From assembly GCA_963970005.1 (NCBI GenBank), contig CAXAMN010018668.1:162774-226773 (forward strand): a stretch of DNA of 64,000 bases. Direction: 5' to 3'. The notes beneath the pieces were generated by a model that saw only the letters and a program-made list of their open reading frames with translations, did not search any database and was not told the DNA's origin. Positions 39,550 through 49,689 of the stretch are shown here, piece after piece (position 1 is the first letter of the stretch; each line of letters starts with the position of its first letter). The position numbers and the translations under genes are program-made. The stretch comes from Durusdinium trenchii. Lineage: Eukaryota; Sar; Dinophyceae; Suessiales; Symbiodiniaceae.

Positions 39550-40650
39550 ATATAGCATTCCTTTCTTTGCCTTTTTAGTACGGAGAGTTATAGTTAAAGC
39601 ATGCATAAAATAACATGGTTAAAGCTTCTTCCTGGCCTCTCGACTTGACCTGCAAATTCTTCTACTGGACTCGGCTCCTTCAGCAACACCACACTACTGG
39701 CTGCTCAGTTGCACCCCGAAGCGTAGGAAAGTTGAAAACGATTTGGATCCATAATATGACTAGCTATGGATCAAAATCAAACAAATACAGTAATCAATCG
39801 GGGGTTAAATGGCACTCGCAGTTGGGATGGTTTACGGTTTACTGTTATAATGTTCAAGATATTGTCTACCCGAGTTAATCCAAGTTAGCCCAACGTGGAG
39901 CTATCGCTGGACTGGGATGTTCATCCACATATCAACAAATGTCTAGGCAAGTTGTTCTCAGTTTGCCACTGCCTTGGGCAAAAGCAAAAACAAATGCCAT
40001 GCGGCCATGCGATGGAACTGCAATCTAATCTCAGGCGGAGTGCACTGCCTGAAGAAGGCACACAAACAAGAGTCATAGTGTGGACTGGGCATTTTGATGG
40101 CTTGCAGCTTCAAGTTCACTGTATCCCAGTGCTAGTAGGGATCTGACTTGAACTTTGCACTTGGGGATCTTCAGGGCAACGAACACAGTAAACGAGCTGG
40201 ATCAGAATTTAAACAGAAGGGCTTCGAGGCCAGGCCAACACAAGTTGGTTAAAGGCCTTTGTGATAGTGACGAACATCAAACACATGCCACCCCGAAAGA
40301 CTCTGCCCAAAAAAATCAAGGCCCGTTGGTTTTTTCTTTTTCTGGCGAAGACTTTTGAGGAATGAGACTATCCACCATACTCAACCAAAGTCAAAAAATG
40401 CATCTAACTCTCTAAGCTCCACTTATACAAATCAATCCGAGTCAGGCACAACTAACTACATACGAGTGACATCGAGTAACCAAGAGCCGGACCAGTCAGG
40501 AAAATGAACTACTGTATGTTGAAAACAGTTCCCGAAGAATGATCAATCAAGCGATGTCGGTTGTAGTCGCCACCAGCGGCCCTTCCTACAAACCCAAGCA
40601 GGACAAGCAAACAATCGATGCTTTCTTTGCCTTCTCTTGGCCACCAATAG
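39550..40650. other. No supported gene
   Basis: Short frames only, on both strands. None has a convincing pair of splice sites. Confidence 0.4.
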
Positions 40651-40652
40651 GC

Positions 40653-40939
40653 TTAAATCCGTCCAAGCAAATGCAGGGACAATGCACCGACTGCTTGATT
40701 TGGGGAACCACTACAGTAGCTCTTCCGCAGGACCTGACAAAATGACAATGAACCAGAAAACCTTCATCGTTGGAGTTGGGTCTGGACAGATATGTTCTTC
40801 GAAGAATCTGTCAATCCGCGGCCTTTTAGACTTTTGACCACCAGAACCTCTTCACCACTCGCCAAAAGAATGAACTTCTCCTTGCCTCCGAGTTCAGGAT
40901 CCTATGCCTCAACGAGGAGGGCCGAATCTCTGTGACATC
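40653..40939 (-). CDS. Two candidate 3' exons, unknown protein
   Basis: Exon 40939-40848 (RPSSLRHRILNSEARRSSFF) begins after CTTCTCTGAG and ends AAGAG|GTTCTG in phase 2. It joins 40710-40653 (GSPNQAVGALSLHLLGRI, then TAA) through a 137-nt intron. An alternative frame of the second exon gives a Cys-rich end (HCPCICLDGFKPIGG, stop 40586) but does not match the phase. Unrecognised. Confidence 0.35.
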
Positions 40940-40984
40940 CTCAGAGAAGGGAAAAGACCAACGACCAAGGATGAGACCAAGAAG

Positions 40985-41095
40985 CGACTAGGTGGCTCCT
41001 GGCCTTACTACTAGGAGCAAGGACGCTACTAGGGGCTCCTGGCATCGCTACTAGGAGCATTCTCACTACTAGTAACAAGAAGGACTAAGAAGGAC
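40985..41095. repeat. R1 dispersed repeat, copy 5
   Basis: Units GGCTCCTGGCCTTACTACTA, GGAGCAAGGACGCTACTAGG and CTACTAGTAACAAGAAGG. Confidence 0.85.
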
Positions 41096-41099
41096 AACC

Positions 41100-42027
41100 T
41101 TTGTCTCTACCTGAGCACCCCTGTGCTTGCCCACGACCAATAAACGAAGCACTCCATCAGTACAAATGTGCCATGTCACAACCGGTACAAACATCAATAG
41201 ATAGAACTACCCTCAGTCACGCATGATAAATCATCTGTGTGCAGACTACCATGGATGCAAATCACAGCATTGGATGATCAATTCAATGTTGGTTTGCAGC
41301 TGCATGCCAAGCTCTCAGCAAAACTTTTGCGTGTCTACACAAACTGGTTGAAACGAAACGATGCAGACTTGTAAAGCAGTCTCTTGTATATGTTTCCATC
41401 CATCTTCAATTTAGAAAAACAAATGTGTTGGCATCTGTGACCTGTGTATCTGTGGGTAAAGTGCGCAAATATGTACAGCGACACATGTTGGCCGACTAAC
41501 CACGACGTGATTGGTCCAACAAACGATGCAGTCAAGGATCAATGATGTGGCTGTGAACACGCCATGGCAAAGAATCATCCTCCGCATCCTCCGATAGTGA
41601 TCTCAAGTCTCTTTAGTTCACATCATCATACCTCCAACTTCGGCATTAAATTGATGGCATTGATCTTAGAGTTTGAAGAAACCGTGAAAGCACCGCCAAG
41701 GATTGCTTGCTTTGGGGCTCGGATGGCAACTGGCCATGGTCAGGCAAAGAAAGTCAGGAGGCCTCTAAGAAATCCTGTGATGCCTGTGCGGGGAAGACTT
41801 GCAGGTTATTGGTGCCTGGCAATAGAGCAAACATTCTTTGGGGTTGCTATTAATGAATCATAGATGTCCGTGGCAGCAATCAACCAAACCGTCCCGTGGT
41901 TGCAGGTGCAAGGGGCCCTAACTTCTGCTACATCCCTGAGTACACGCAGACCACGCTGTCTCAACCTCTTGTACAGTGGAAGTGGCATTGTCCGAGCGAA
42001 ACACAGCCACCACTTAATCAACTCACC
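41100..42027. other. No confident gene; possible exon beside the LTR element
   Basis: A minus frame at about 42,010-41,890 (PLYKRLRQRGLRVLRDVAEV) ends just outside the LTR element. The rest holds nothing I can support. Confidence 0.3.
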
Positions 42028-42032
42028 CTGAG

Positions 42033-42182
42033 ACAAGGAAGGCACCAGCGCTCACCAACCGCGGCCGCACGACATGTTTTCCAACACCCAAGAAACCGGA
42101 GGCTCGAGCTTCACATGCGACGGAAGCGGCAAAAGTCAATGACAGCGAAGCGACCGGACTTTCAAACAAATATGTTTTCACA
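42033..42182 (-). repeat. 3' LTR
   Basis: 150 bp. It differs from the 5' LTR at one site near its 42033 end, two sites in CACATGCGACGG and one in TTCAAACAAAT. Confidence 0.93.
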
Positions 42183-42194
42183 TTTCCCCCCTCC
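42183..42194 (-). promoter_or_regulatory. Polypurine tract
   Basis: Reads GGAGGGGGGAAA in the coding direction, directly against the 3' LTR, which is where the primer for plus-strand DNA synthesis is expected. Confidence 0.8.
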
Positions 42195-42229
42195 GGTCTT
42201 GCGCTTCGCTGCCTGACGCCGCTGAGACG

Positions 42230-42612
42230 CCATCCGCCGCAGATCGTGAGCCTCCTCTGTGTCTCACAAAGGTCAGTGGCCATCACACAATGCCCGAGCC
42301 AAGGCACCATTGTCGCGCCACTTTTTGGTCACGGCGTCACCCAGCATGTGACGCCCTGGGACCCACTTCACAAAGCTGTTAGCATGGTCAGTTCACGAAC
42401 GCCACAATTCTCCATAGGTCTCCTTGTAGTTCAAATACCAGTGACTCTGGCAAACCGAACCCCCCTTTCACGAGCTTCATGACATCTTTCCTCACGCCGG
42501 TCCCCAGCTTCTCACCGATGAAGTCGAGGATGTACTGGGGATATCCCCTCGGCATCTTCCTGAACCATGTCAAGAGGCTCAAAGGTTTGAAGAAGTTCCA
42601 AGAAGCCACCAA
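42230..42612 (-). pseudogene. RT fragment fused to RNase H tail
   Basis: One frame gives RGYPQYILDFIGEKLGTGVR and LVKGGFGLPESL. A shift by one gives WYLNYKETYGEL, a familiar RT continuation. After a TGA the same frame gives KWVPGRHMLGDAVTKKWRD, the W-V-P...D-x-x-T-K end of copia RNase H. The catalytic Asp pair region of RT and most of RNase H are missing, so a deletion joins the two. Confidence 0.75.
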
Positions 42613-42639
42613 GGGCCTAAGTGATTACCAAGTCCAAGA

Positions 42640-42905
42640 GCTGGAGAAACTCAGAAGGCTGGTGGCTGTGGAAGCAGTTGGAGTCTATACTTACTTTGCA
42701 ATGTATTGCCATCCCCAAAACGAAAAGTCTCTTCCTCATCAGGGATGACTGAGCACCATCGATGCGACCTACGCCGTCACGACATCGTTGGCCCACGAGA
42801 CCCCCACAACGTTGCGCATGCAACCCAGATCCAAAATGACACACTTCGACATTTCCTCCAGACTCCACCAGGTTTCATGCGGAATGATGGGAATGTCATG
42901 ATTGT
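42640..42905 (-). pseudogene. Copia-type aspartic protease remnant
   Basis: KCVILDLGCMRNVVGVSWAN is the active-site region, with D-L-G in place of the usual D-T/S-G. After a TAG and a frame change, EEETFRFGDGNTLQSKYR is the next conserved block. No integrase (HHCC or DDE) is found between this and the RT fragment. Confidence 0.75.
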
Positions 42906-44582
42906 CCGTGCTCTACCCAACCGAAGAGGCGGCGAAGCCACTTGAGGAAGCACCATATACGCTGTGCTCGCTTCTGATCGTTTGGGCGTTTTGCCCATAC
43001 ACAATGACTCCAAAAGTGCCCACTCCTATCACTCTCGGAAGGAACCGACCGTGATGTAGCAGCCAAAAACACCTGGTTGTTCGGCTTGCTCTTCGCCTTG
43101 GGACATTCGCGACTCCAGTGTCCAATCTCGCCACAGTTGTGGCGTGGACTGTTCTTCACGCGCTCCTGGATCTGTCGTTTGCGTTCTAGCTTCTTCACCT
43201 CGGCAAACTTCTGGCGAGCTCAATACTTCAAAGCCATGGCCTCATGCTCTGCGTGGAGGATGTCCATAGGAGTCTCACCCTCTTCAAGGCTTTCCCCCAT
43301 GTTCTCCTCTGGAACGCCGTCCAAGGAGACGGAGTGGTATATAATCGTCCTCGACGTTCTCCGCCATCATGTAGGCTGCCTTGCCCTTGCCATTGTTCTG
43401 GAACCGGTAGCCCATAACACCGCGCTGGATGAGGTGTTCTTCTCCTTGCGATCCCCCCAGCTGCGGTTCGGACTGCCTGATGGGGAAACCCGTCTCGCCC
43501 TCCAACTCGCCCGCCAGCTCGATCATGGCAGTCGTGATGGCTGCCTCAGATTCCGAGCCGGCGTGAGTCTTGATCATCGCACGCTCCTTTCGAGTGAGCC
43601 GTGCGTGATCCAACAGGTGGCCCACAAAGAACCTTTCACCCATGGAGAGCGACGAATCAAGTTGATGCCGATATAGTCCAGCCCTAGTGATGTATGACTC
43701 CAAGCTCTCCCCGACACCCTAGACAGGCTCAGAAGGCGTTTGCGATGCCAGTCAACTCGATGCTTTTCATGTTGCTTCAACAATGGGCTGGCTTCGAGGG
43801 TATCAAAAATGAGCTGAAGTCCCCCCGGTCCGTCCACATCCTCCGGCTCCAAATGCTTCACCAACTGCGCCGCTCGCTCGCGCAGCATGAACCATGACCC
43901 TGGGCCCCACGAGCTCTGTCGGAAGTTGCTGTCCTTCACCCTTCAACCAGAAACGACCAGATCGCTTCCAGTCTCTATATAGTTCTCCCCGTGCTTGGCC
44001 TTGAACACCGGGGGGTATAGGTGCTTGAGATCTTGATCTTGCCGGAAGAACGACGCTGCTCGTCCTTCTCCGCCCGTTCATTCACGGACGCCACCTTCCC
44101 AGAAGGTCATTGCCCTTGTCGATCATCGTCACCGCCGGAAACCCCAGAATGATGAGATAGTTCACCATCATCACCACTATCTTTACCATCACACCTACCT
44201 GCCTTGTCCCGGATGCGGACCACCCCAATCTCCACCAAAGCCCCATGACCTCCTAGATTGATAACTCTGCCCATGATCGTCCGCATGGCGACCATTCACA
44301 TAGACCCAATTTTCATTGCTGCCCAATGACGAAGAAGCATCCCATGAAGCTCGCAACCAACCCGACGACTCCCGCCATGAGTTCCTTGAGGATTCATTCA
44401 ACCCCTCACAGTCACCATCCACGCTGCTCGCATGCCCGCCATCACCCCAATGACGCCAAGCAGCAGCATCCGACCCCGACGTGTCCTGCGCCCCGTCCCA
44501 TGTGTTGCCACTGGTCGCTCGACTCCTCCACCGACGATTCCGGCCTGACAGCCCAGGCCTGAAAGGCATAGTAGGAACTCAT
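42896..44582 (-). pseudogene. Copia gag remnant with altered zinc knuckle
   Basis: A likely start is MSSYYAFQAW at 44582. The frames then shift several times: a Ser/Gly/Trp-rich N-terminal part, HLYPPVFKAKHGEN, YRDWKRSGRFWLKGEG, QLVKHLEPEDVDGPGG, LESYITRAGLYRHQLDS, LTRKERAMIKTHAGSES, then KFAEVKKLERKRQIQERVKN after an in-frame TGA. The knuckle reads RHNCGEIGHWSREC, lacking the first Cys of CX2CX4HX4C. Confidence 0.85.
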
Positions 44583-44693
44583 GGAGTTCCCCTCCGGTCC
44601 CTTGGGCACCCCGATGGCCCAAGCACGAAGTCCGGCCCCACCGGACCACCAAAGCAAAAACCACCGTAGCCGCCCTGGATCGTTCAACCAAAA

Positions 44694-44706
44694 GCTCCGA
44701 GTACCA
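44694..44706 (-). promoter_or_regulatory. Primer-binding site
   Basis: TGGTACTCGGAGC in the coding direction, directly after the 5' LTR. It is complementary to a tRNA 3' end of the form GCTCCGAGTACCA. I cannot assign the tRNA. Confidence 0.75.
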
Positions 44707-44855
44707 CAAGAAAGGCACCAGCGCTCACCAACCGCGGCCGCACGACATGTTTTCCAACACCCAAGAAACCGGAGGCTCGAGCTTCACACGTGACGGAAGC
44801 GGCAAAAGTCAATGACAGCGAAGCGACCGGACTTTCAATCAAATATGTTTTCACA
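44706..44855 (-). repeat. 5' LTR
   Basis: 150 bp, read TGTGAAAACATATTTGATTG at its start in the coding direction. 97% identical to the 3' LTR. Confidence 0.93.
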
Positions 44856-44860
44856 CTGAG

Positions 44861-45280
44861 ATTCACTACCATATTGGGACAGCGGTCAAACCCCTTTCAA
44901 GGAACCAAAGCAAAAAGACCCCAAAAGCAAGCCACTAATTAGAAACAGGTTGATTATGATGCTAAAGAGCACACACTTGAGAACCTACACTTGGTCACCA
45001 TGAAACTCTGCATGCGACCACACCAGCCGAGCTGCACTACACCGCTTCAAGGTATAGAGAGAGATAGCAGAGATCATGACTGCATGCGGCTCACCTGACT
45101 CTCACATCTATTGCGAGCTCAGAGACCGTGATCAACGAATGCAATCAAGCATTATCAAGCAAAATCTACGTCGTCAAAGAATTCATGGTATTTTGGCACA
45201 AACCCTGGCCTTCACACCATCGTGTTGGTGTGGATGATGGACCAGTCCATGTGGCGCAATTGGACGCAAAGCAAAAAACA
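44861..45280. other. No supported gene
   Basis: Nothing with coding or repeat character seen. Confidence 0.4.
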
Positions 45281-45283
45281 TTG

Positions 45284-45566
45284 TCAAAAACAGTTGCTCC
45301 GTCCGTAACACATTTCAAGATCTATACTATATATAAGAGCAGTGTTGGAACAATGACGTATAATGATGTGCTGGAAGACTGGAAGCCTTCCTAGTTTTCC
45401 TTCGTTGGTTTCCGAACAATGAAGAGAGTGTCCCTGCGGCCTGCCTACTGGAAACTTCACCTCGCCCTTGAATGTCCAATGCACTCGCAAATCGCAGCCT
45501 CGTCGAGTGGGCCATGAGGACAAGCTAGCAGCAATTAGCACGTCACCTACTGAGTTTGGAATCATT
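45284..45566 (-). CDS. Candidate exon, unknown protein
   Basis: It begins after a good acceptor (CAAACAGCTTGCCAG) and reads MIPNSVGDVLIAASLSS, GCDLRVHWTFKGEVKFP and HCSETNEGKLGRLPVFQ without a stop, about 65 convincing codons. The 3' boundary is not fixed. The frame goes on to 45284 but loses character. Not recognised. Confidence 0.45.
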
Positions 45567-45599
45567 CTGGCAAGCTGTTTGTGACTCAGACCACGATGT

Positions 45600-47610
45600 A
45601 TTATAATGTATTATATATATAACAAATTGCATAGATCTTCTCTACTCCTCACGACGCGAATCCCACCAATATTGCAGGAGCCTTTAGAGCGGGGAACATC
45701 TTGTTAGCTGGTGAGCAGAGTTACGACAGAATTTGACTAGCTGATCAGTTCTTTGCAACGGCAATTCGACATCATACAATGTTGTCCTCCACTTTGATGT
45801 GGTGCTGATGGGTAACGAGGCTCAGGATCTCTATTACCCAGCAATGCAGAATCGTAGGAGGGTCAAGTCAAGAACCTCCTCTGTCCATTCAAGCTCTGTA
45901 TTTTTTGAACACAGTATCATGCAATCATGGAATGGAGCTGCACAACCCAGCTATTCGAAACCAAAGATCCATAGGGACGGCCGTCGCAGACCTGGCAATC
46001 CACCTGGGCAAATGGGACCTTCATCGGTTTGAATTTGCATTGACACAAGTTGGCACAAGAAGTGATTGAAAGCCACAGACTACATCATAAGACCCCTTTG
46101 CATAGGATACTACAGTATAGACTTTGTTGATTTCAAAAGAAGTAGCTATATGCATTGAAATCTTGCAACATCATTAACATCTTGGAACATGGGTCCTCGG
46201 GGAACTCGAATTATATGAGCTTGGGTGAGAAAGCGCTTGTGGCAAGAAATGCTGGCGTGCTTCGCAGCTCTAGCACCAATTTAACATGAGCGTTATGAGG
46301 CAGCCAAATTGCCAACCCTTAAAAGCCTTAGCCTTCCCTCTACAGTCTCTACAGTACCAATTGGAGCAAGAGTTAGCTGAACAATCAAATGTTCAAATCA
46401 TTAGCTGTGCCTACAAACAATATCAAACAATTGCTCGACGCGCTACGCTCTGTGCCACGCGCTCTATGCCATGCCTCCGGTACATCGGGAAGGATTCGGT
46501 GGCAAAAGGCCCGGATCCCCTTCAAAATCGTCACCTGGGCTACTTTTGAGTCAGGCTGTTGTTATTTGTTAAGTTGCTGACTCTATGTTCAGGATCGTTC
46601 AGGTGTGTTCAGACTCTAATTATAGTTCTGTTATGTTGAACAAAATGGAACTAAGTTTCAGAATCTGTTCATGCGTTGAGTCTTCTTTCACAAAGAACTG
46701 TCGAAACTCAGGTAGTTTTGAGACAATCGAACGATCTTGACATAGGACACAGCAACCCTTCTTTCTCCAGGGAAAGATCGGCGAGCTATATAATTCCTTG
46801 AGCCTGTTGTCGTCTCCTTTCTCCACAGCTACTGTGCCCAAACAAGGGCAAAGAGAGCTTGAGTTTGCCCCGCGTGCTTACAAATCGTCAGGTACGAACG
46901 GCTCACATCCGCTTGGCTGCAGCTTGAGTCACATAGGTCCCTTTGCCTTGGAGTTTCAATCGGAACAGAACAATGGATCGCACAACTTATATAATTAACA
47001 TGCAGTCACACAGTCCCTCATGATTCGTGGTTTCAAACAGCTCCAGTTGAGTCAGGTGCACAAGCTGCATAGATGCTACAGTGACAAAACATAGTATATA
47101 AAACTATGAGGGTGCCATCATCCGGATTGGGAGCCCACATCCATGTTTGGGGTCGGACGACCTTAGGAAATGCTTTCAATCAACTCAGAATACAGGCTCT
47201 TAGAGTCTTAGAGTAATAAGAAAATATGAAGAGCAAACACCGTGCAGGAACGTGTTTGATCTGGTTTCATAATATGGTTCTTAGGACGAAGGAGAACCAG
47301 CTTTTGCGCTTGGTCCTCAAACACGAGATTGGACTTGAGGTTGTTGGTTCCAACCTCAGGTGTAACCTCAATCGCCGTCTGAAATTGGCTCGGGCATTGG
47401 GATCACCTGCTGGGATTTGACAAACCAACCCACCACAGAATTTCTTGGAGCAGTCGTTGTTCGACTGAGCCAGTGAAAAGGAACTTGAAGCTAAACCCCA
47501 AAAACCCACTCAAGCAACGCAAACCCGGCGTCAGGTGGCATCCAGCCAATTGCTTGGGCTCTTCCCAGGGCTTTCGCAGTTGCAGCACCACTGACCTCGG
47601 AGTATCGCGT
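45600..47610. other. No confident gene
   Basis: A TA microsatellite sits at 45,605-45,625. Minus frames near 47,340-47,420 (QIPAGDPNARANFRRR) could be an exon, but splice sites are unclear. Confidence 0.3.
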
Positions 47611-47611
47611 C

Positions 47612-47890
47612 TTACCATCTCAAAAGCAATCGGGGAGCGGAGGAGCAAACTGCAGTCGGAAACACTTGAGAAACAACTCTAAAGGATTCTAAAGGTCTAA
47701 TTGCGAGAGCCTCCAAAGGCATGCGCACTGGGTGTGCACACTGCATTGGGGGAAACAGTGGGAAGCCTTGGGACAGTCGGACCATGCAAGAACCAACGCG
47801 ATATTGAAACAAAATCTTCCAGCAAGCATGCTCTCCATGAAATTCACCTCCCTGCTGCTTTTTGGTCCACGAGGGAATCCCAAGGACCAT
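47612..47890 (-). CDS. Candidate exon, unknown protein
   Basis: Open frame reading WTKKQQGGEFHGEHACW and FQYRVGSCMVRLSQG. It lies just 3' of the R1 array on the same strand as the genes around it. No boundaries fixed. Confidence 0.3.
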   Translation of the reverse strand: MVLGIPSWTKKQQGGEFHGEHACWKILFQYRVGSCMVRLSQGFPLFPPMQCAHPVRMPLEALAIRPLESFRVVSQVFPTAVCSSAPRLLLRW

Positions 47891-47929
47891 GGTTACATTA
47901 TGTTACGTGTTCCATCAACTATGGTCCTG

Positions 47930-48058
47930 GCACCGCTACTGGGAGCAAGGTCGCTACTAGGGGCTCCTGGCCGTACTACTAGGAGCAANNNNNNNNNNGA
48001 GCAAGGTCGCTACTAGGGGCTCCTGGCCGTACTACTAGGAGCAAGGTCGCTACTTGCA
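47930..48058. repeat. R1 tandem array, 40-bp unit, with gap
   Basis: Three visible units of GAGCAAGGTCGCTACTAGGG followed by GCTCCTGGCCGTACTACTAG. A 10-N gap at 47989-47998 lies in the array. The last unit supplies the stop codon of the gene at 48,050. Confidence 0.9.
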
Positions 48059-48336
48059 GTTCTTGGCGCAACTCAATCTGTGAGTCCAACTCATGGAGCC
48101 AAGGCACTGGTCATAGATGCTCCAGTCTGGCTGTTTCTGGAAGAACTCCTCACCATTTGGCGGGAGTTCTTTGCAAAAATCAAGACATGTCAAGTTGACT
48201 TACCTGTGATGCTCCCAACCTCCTGAAATTGGGGGCAGACACCTTGAATCCTTTTGTCAAGGGCAGCACGAATGCGGCTGTCGATGCGACCCGCACCTGG
48301 TAGTCCAGCCTGCCCAACGACAGCAGGGCATGACAT
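48050..48336 (-). CDS. Small two-exon gene P (83 aa), complete model
   Basis: ATG at 48336. Exon 1 is 48336-48204 and exon 2 is 48168-48050. They are separated by a 35-nt intron with a perfect donor ACAG|GTAAGT and an acceptor after GATTTTTGCAAAG. Phase 1 leaving exon 1 and two bases entering exon 2 match, and the sum is 84 codons. The protein starts MSCPAVVGQAGLPGAGRIDS, continues RIRAALDKRIQGVCPQFQE and, across the junction, ELPPNGEEFFQKQPDWSIYD, and ends with three Cys in about 16 residues. Exon 1 shows the strongest frame choice: an overlapping frame is open too but gives the wrong phase. Function unknown. Its TAG lies in the first bases of an R1 unit. Upstream coding exons are possible if the ATG is internal. 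Confidence 0.65.
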
Positions 48337-48944
48337 CCGTTTTGTGTTGCAACCACACTTTCAGTCATTCACAACCCTCCCTCACGGCTGGTGCGAAGAT
48401 CAAGCATGTATTTAGCGCTACCAGTGGTAAAAAAGACGAACGCAACACATATAGTATTTCTGCCCGCAAACACTTGAGTGGACCTATGGCAGCTTGGAAA
48501 CTACCACGGTTTGCCTAGTTGGCAGTAGAGCCGTTTTGAATTTAGCTTCCGCAAAAGATATACCCCACCTTGCATCCAGCTTGATGTGCATTGGCCCCTA
48601 TAGTCCCTTCAATTGGGTTTTGGAAAGGGCAACAGAGAGTTGTTGGAATAGAACGAAGTCGTAGACCCTACAAACAACGGTTTGGAAAGGGATCTTTGAG
48701 GATAGTCCTGCTTTTTGGAGCTCCGGACAACATCGCGCACGAGTACAAAAATGCAAAAAGTCCTCTGATGAATTAAGGCACCAAACCAAAAAAGCTGCCA
48801 ATTTAGAGACCGTTCACTGTGGCAAAGGCTCCCAAAACAGCTTCTGATTGAATCTGATTGGCACAGTAAGGAGACAGACATGTAATCGCACAATTCTGAA
48901 CTCACTGAACTCTGGACCCCTTCCATTAAGACAAGTTTCTGCTC

Positions 48945-49681
48945 CTACGCTTCCCAAGCCGCGAGCACCCAACTGGGACTTCGGTGAGCTCGTTTTCGGG
49001 AAAAGTCGGAAACGAAACTCCTGTTCTCCTGCCTGAGGGTATCCGTGATCTTCCCCAGGCTCAAGCGATACTCGTCAGGCCGGTCAGGGGGCAACTCCGG
49101 AAACTTCGTCTGCGCAGGCGCGTCGGTCGAGAACCAGCCAAACTTGATCTAATACACACAAGCAGAACAAAAGTTGGTAACGAAGCCTGTAAGTACATGA
49201 CCTACAACCCTTTCCCCTTAGAATCCTATACAGGGGATCACTGTGGAATTCCGACGGATTCATGTCCACCCCAAAGTAAGTTTGGAGTATATCGCAATTA
49301 AGTATTGATAATTATTGACATTTAGTTCGGGGTAGAAATTCATCTGCCGGAATTCCCTTGAGAAAGGGAAGTGATGTCAATGAAATCAGAATCAAGTGAG
49401 GTTGCTGCCAAATTTTCTTCCTCCTGAAGTACTACATGCGCCACAGTTTGACTTTACCTGTGCCTGGGTTGGTCCCGATGTGCTGTCCGGTGCAAATCCA
49501 AACATCTTCTCAAATCTCCCACCAACCAAAGTCTCGGAAGCTTTCGTCTCCAGCTGCTAGTTCGCCAAGTCACTAGGGCCAAGTCTTTGAGTGCCAACCT
49601 CAGCTGTGTTGGAAGTACGGACCAGCTTTGTACAAGCTGATTCGAAGCTTCCGGGTGAGCAGGATAGACTTTCATCAGCTT
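48945..49681 (-). CDS. Gene I, three 3' exons, unknown protein
   Basis: Exons 49681-49634 (16 codons), 49553-49458 (32 codons) and 49148-48945 (67 codons plus TAG), all phase 0. Introns are 80 and 309 nt. Splice signals: acceptor GTTTTTTTGTAG, donor GGCACAG|GTAAAG and acceptor TGTGTATTAG. The protein reads KLMKVYPAHPEASNQL, ETLVGGRFEKMFGFAPDS, PAQTKFPELPPDRPDEY and LGKITDTLRQENRSFVSDF. The last 20 residues are basic. It is not recognised. The acceptor of the first exon shows that more exons lie upstream, beyond 49,681. Confidence 0.65.
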
Positions 49682-49689
49682 CTACAAAA

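Larger units (their letters stand above)
42033..44855 (-). mobile_element. Ty1/copia-type LTR retrotransposon, internally deleted
   Basis: Two 150-bp direct repeats (LTRs, four mismatches) enclose degenerate gag, protease, RT and RNase H pieces in copia order on the minus strand. A perfect 5-bp direct repeat, CTGAG, lies immediately outside both ends (42028-42032 and 44856-44860). This is a target-site duplication of the length typical for the superfamily. The LTR begins TGTG when read in the coding direction. At 2.8 kb it is about half the size of an intact copia and could move only in trans. Confidence 0.93.

Noticed and set aside
41896-42216. Plus-strand 106-aa ORF
   Set aside because: Half of it is LTR sequence. 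The similar ORF at 44,581-44,793 is the other LTR.
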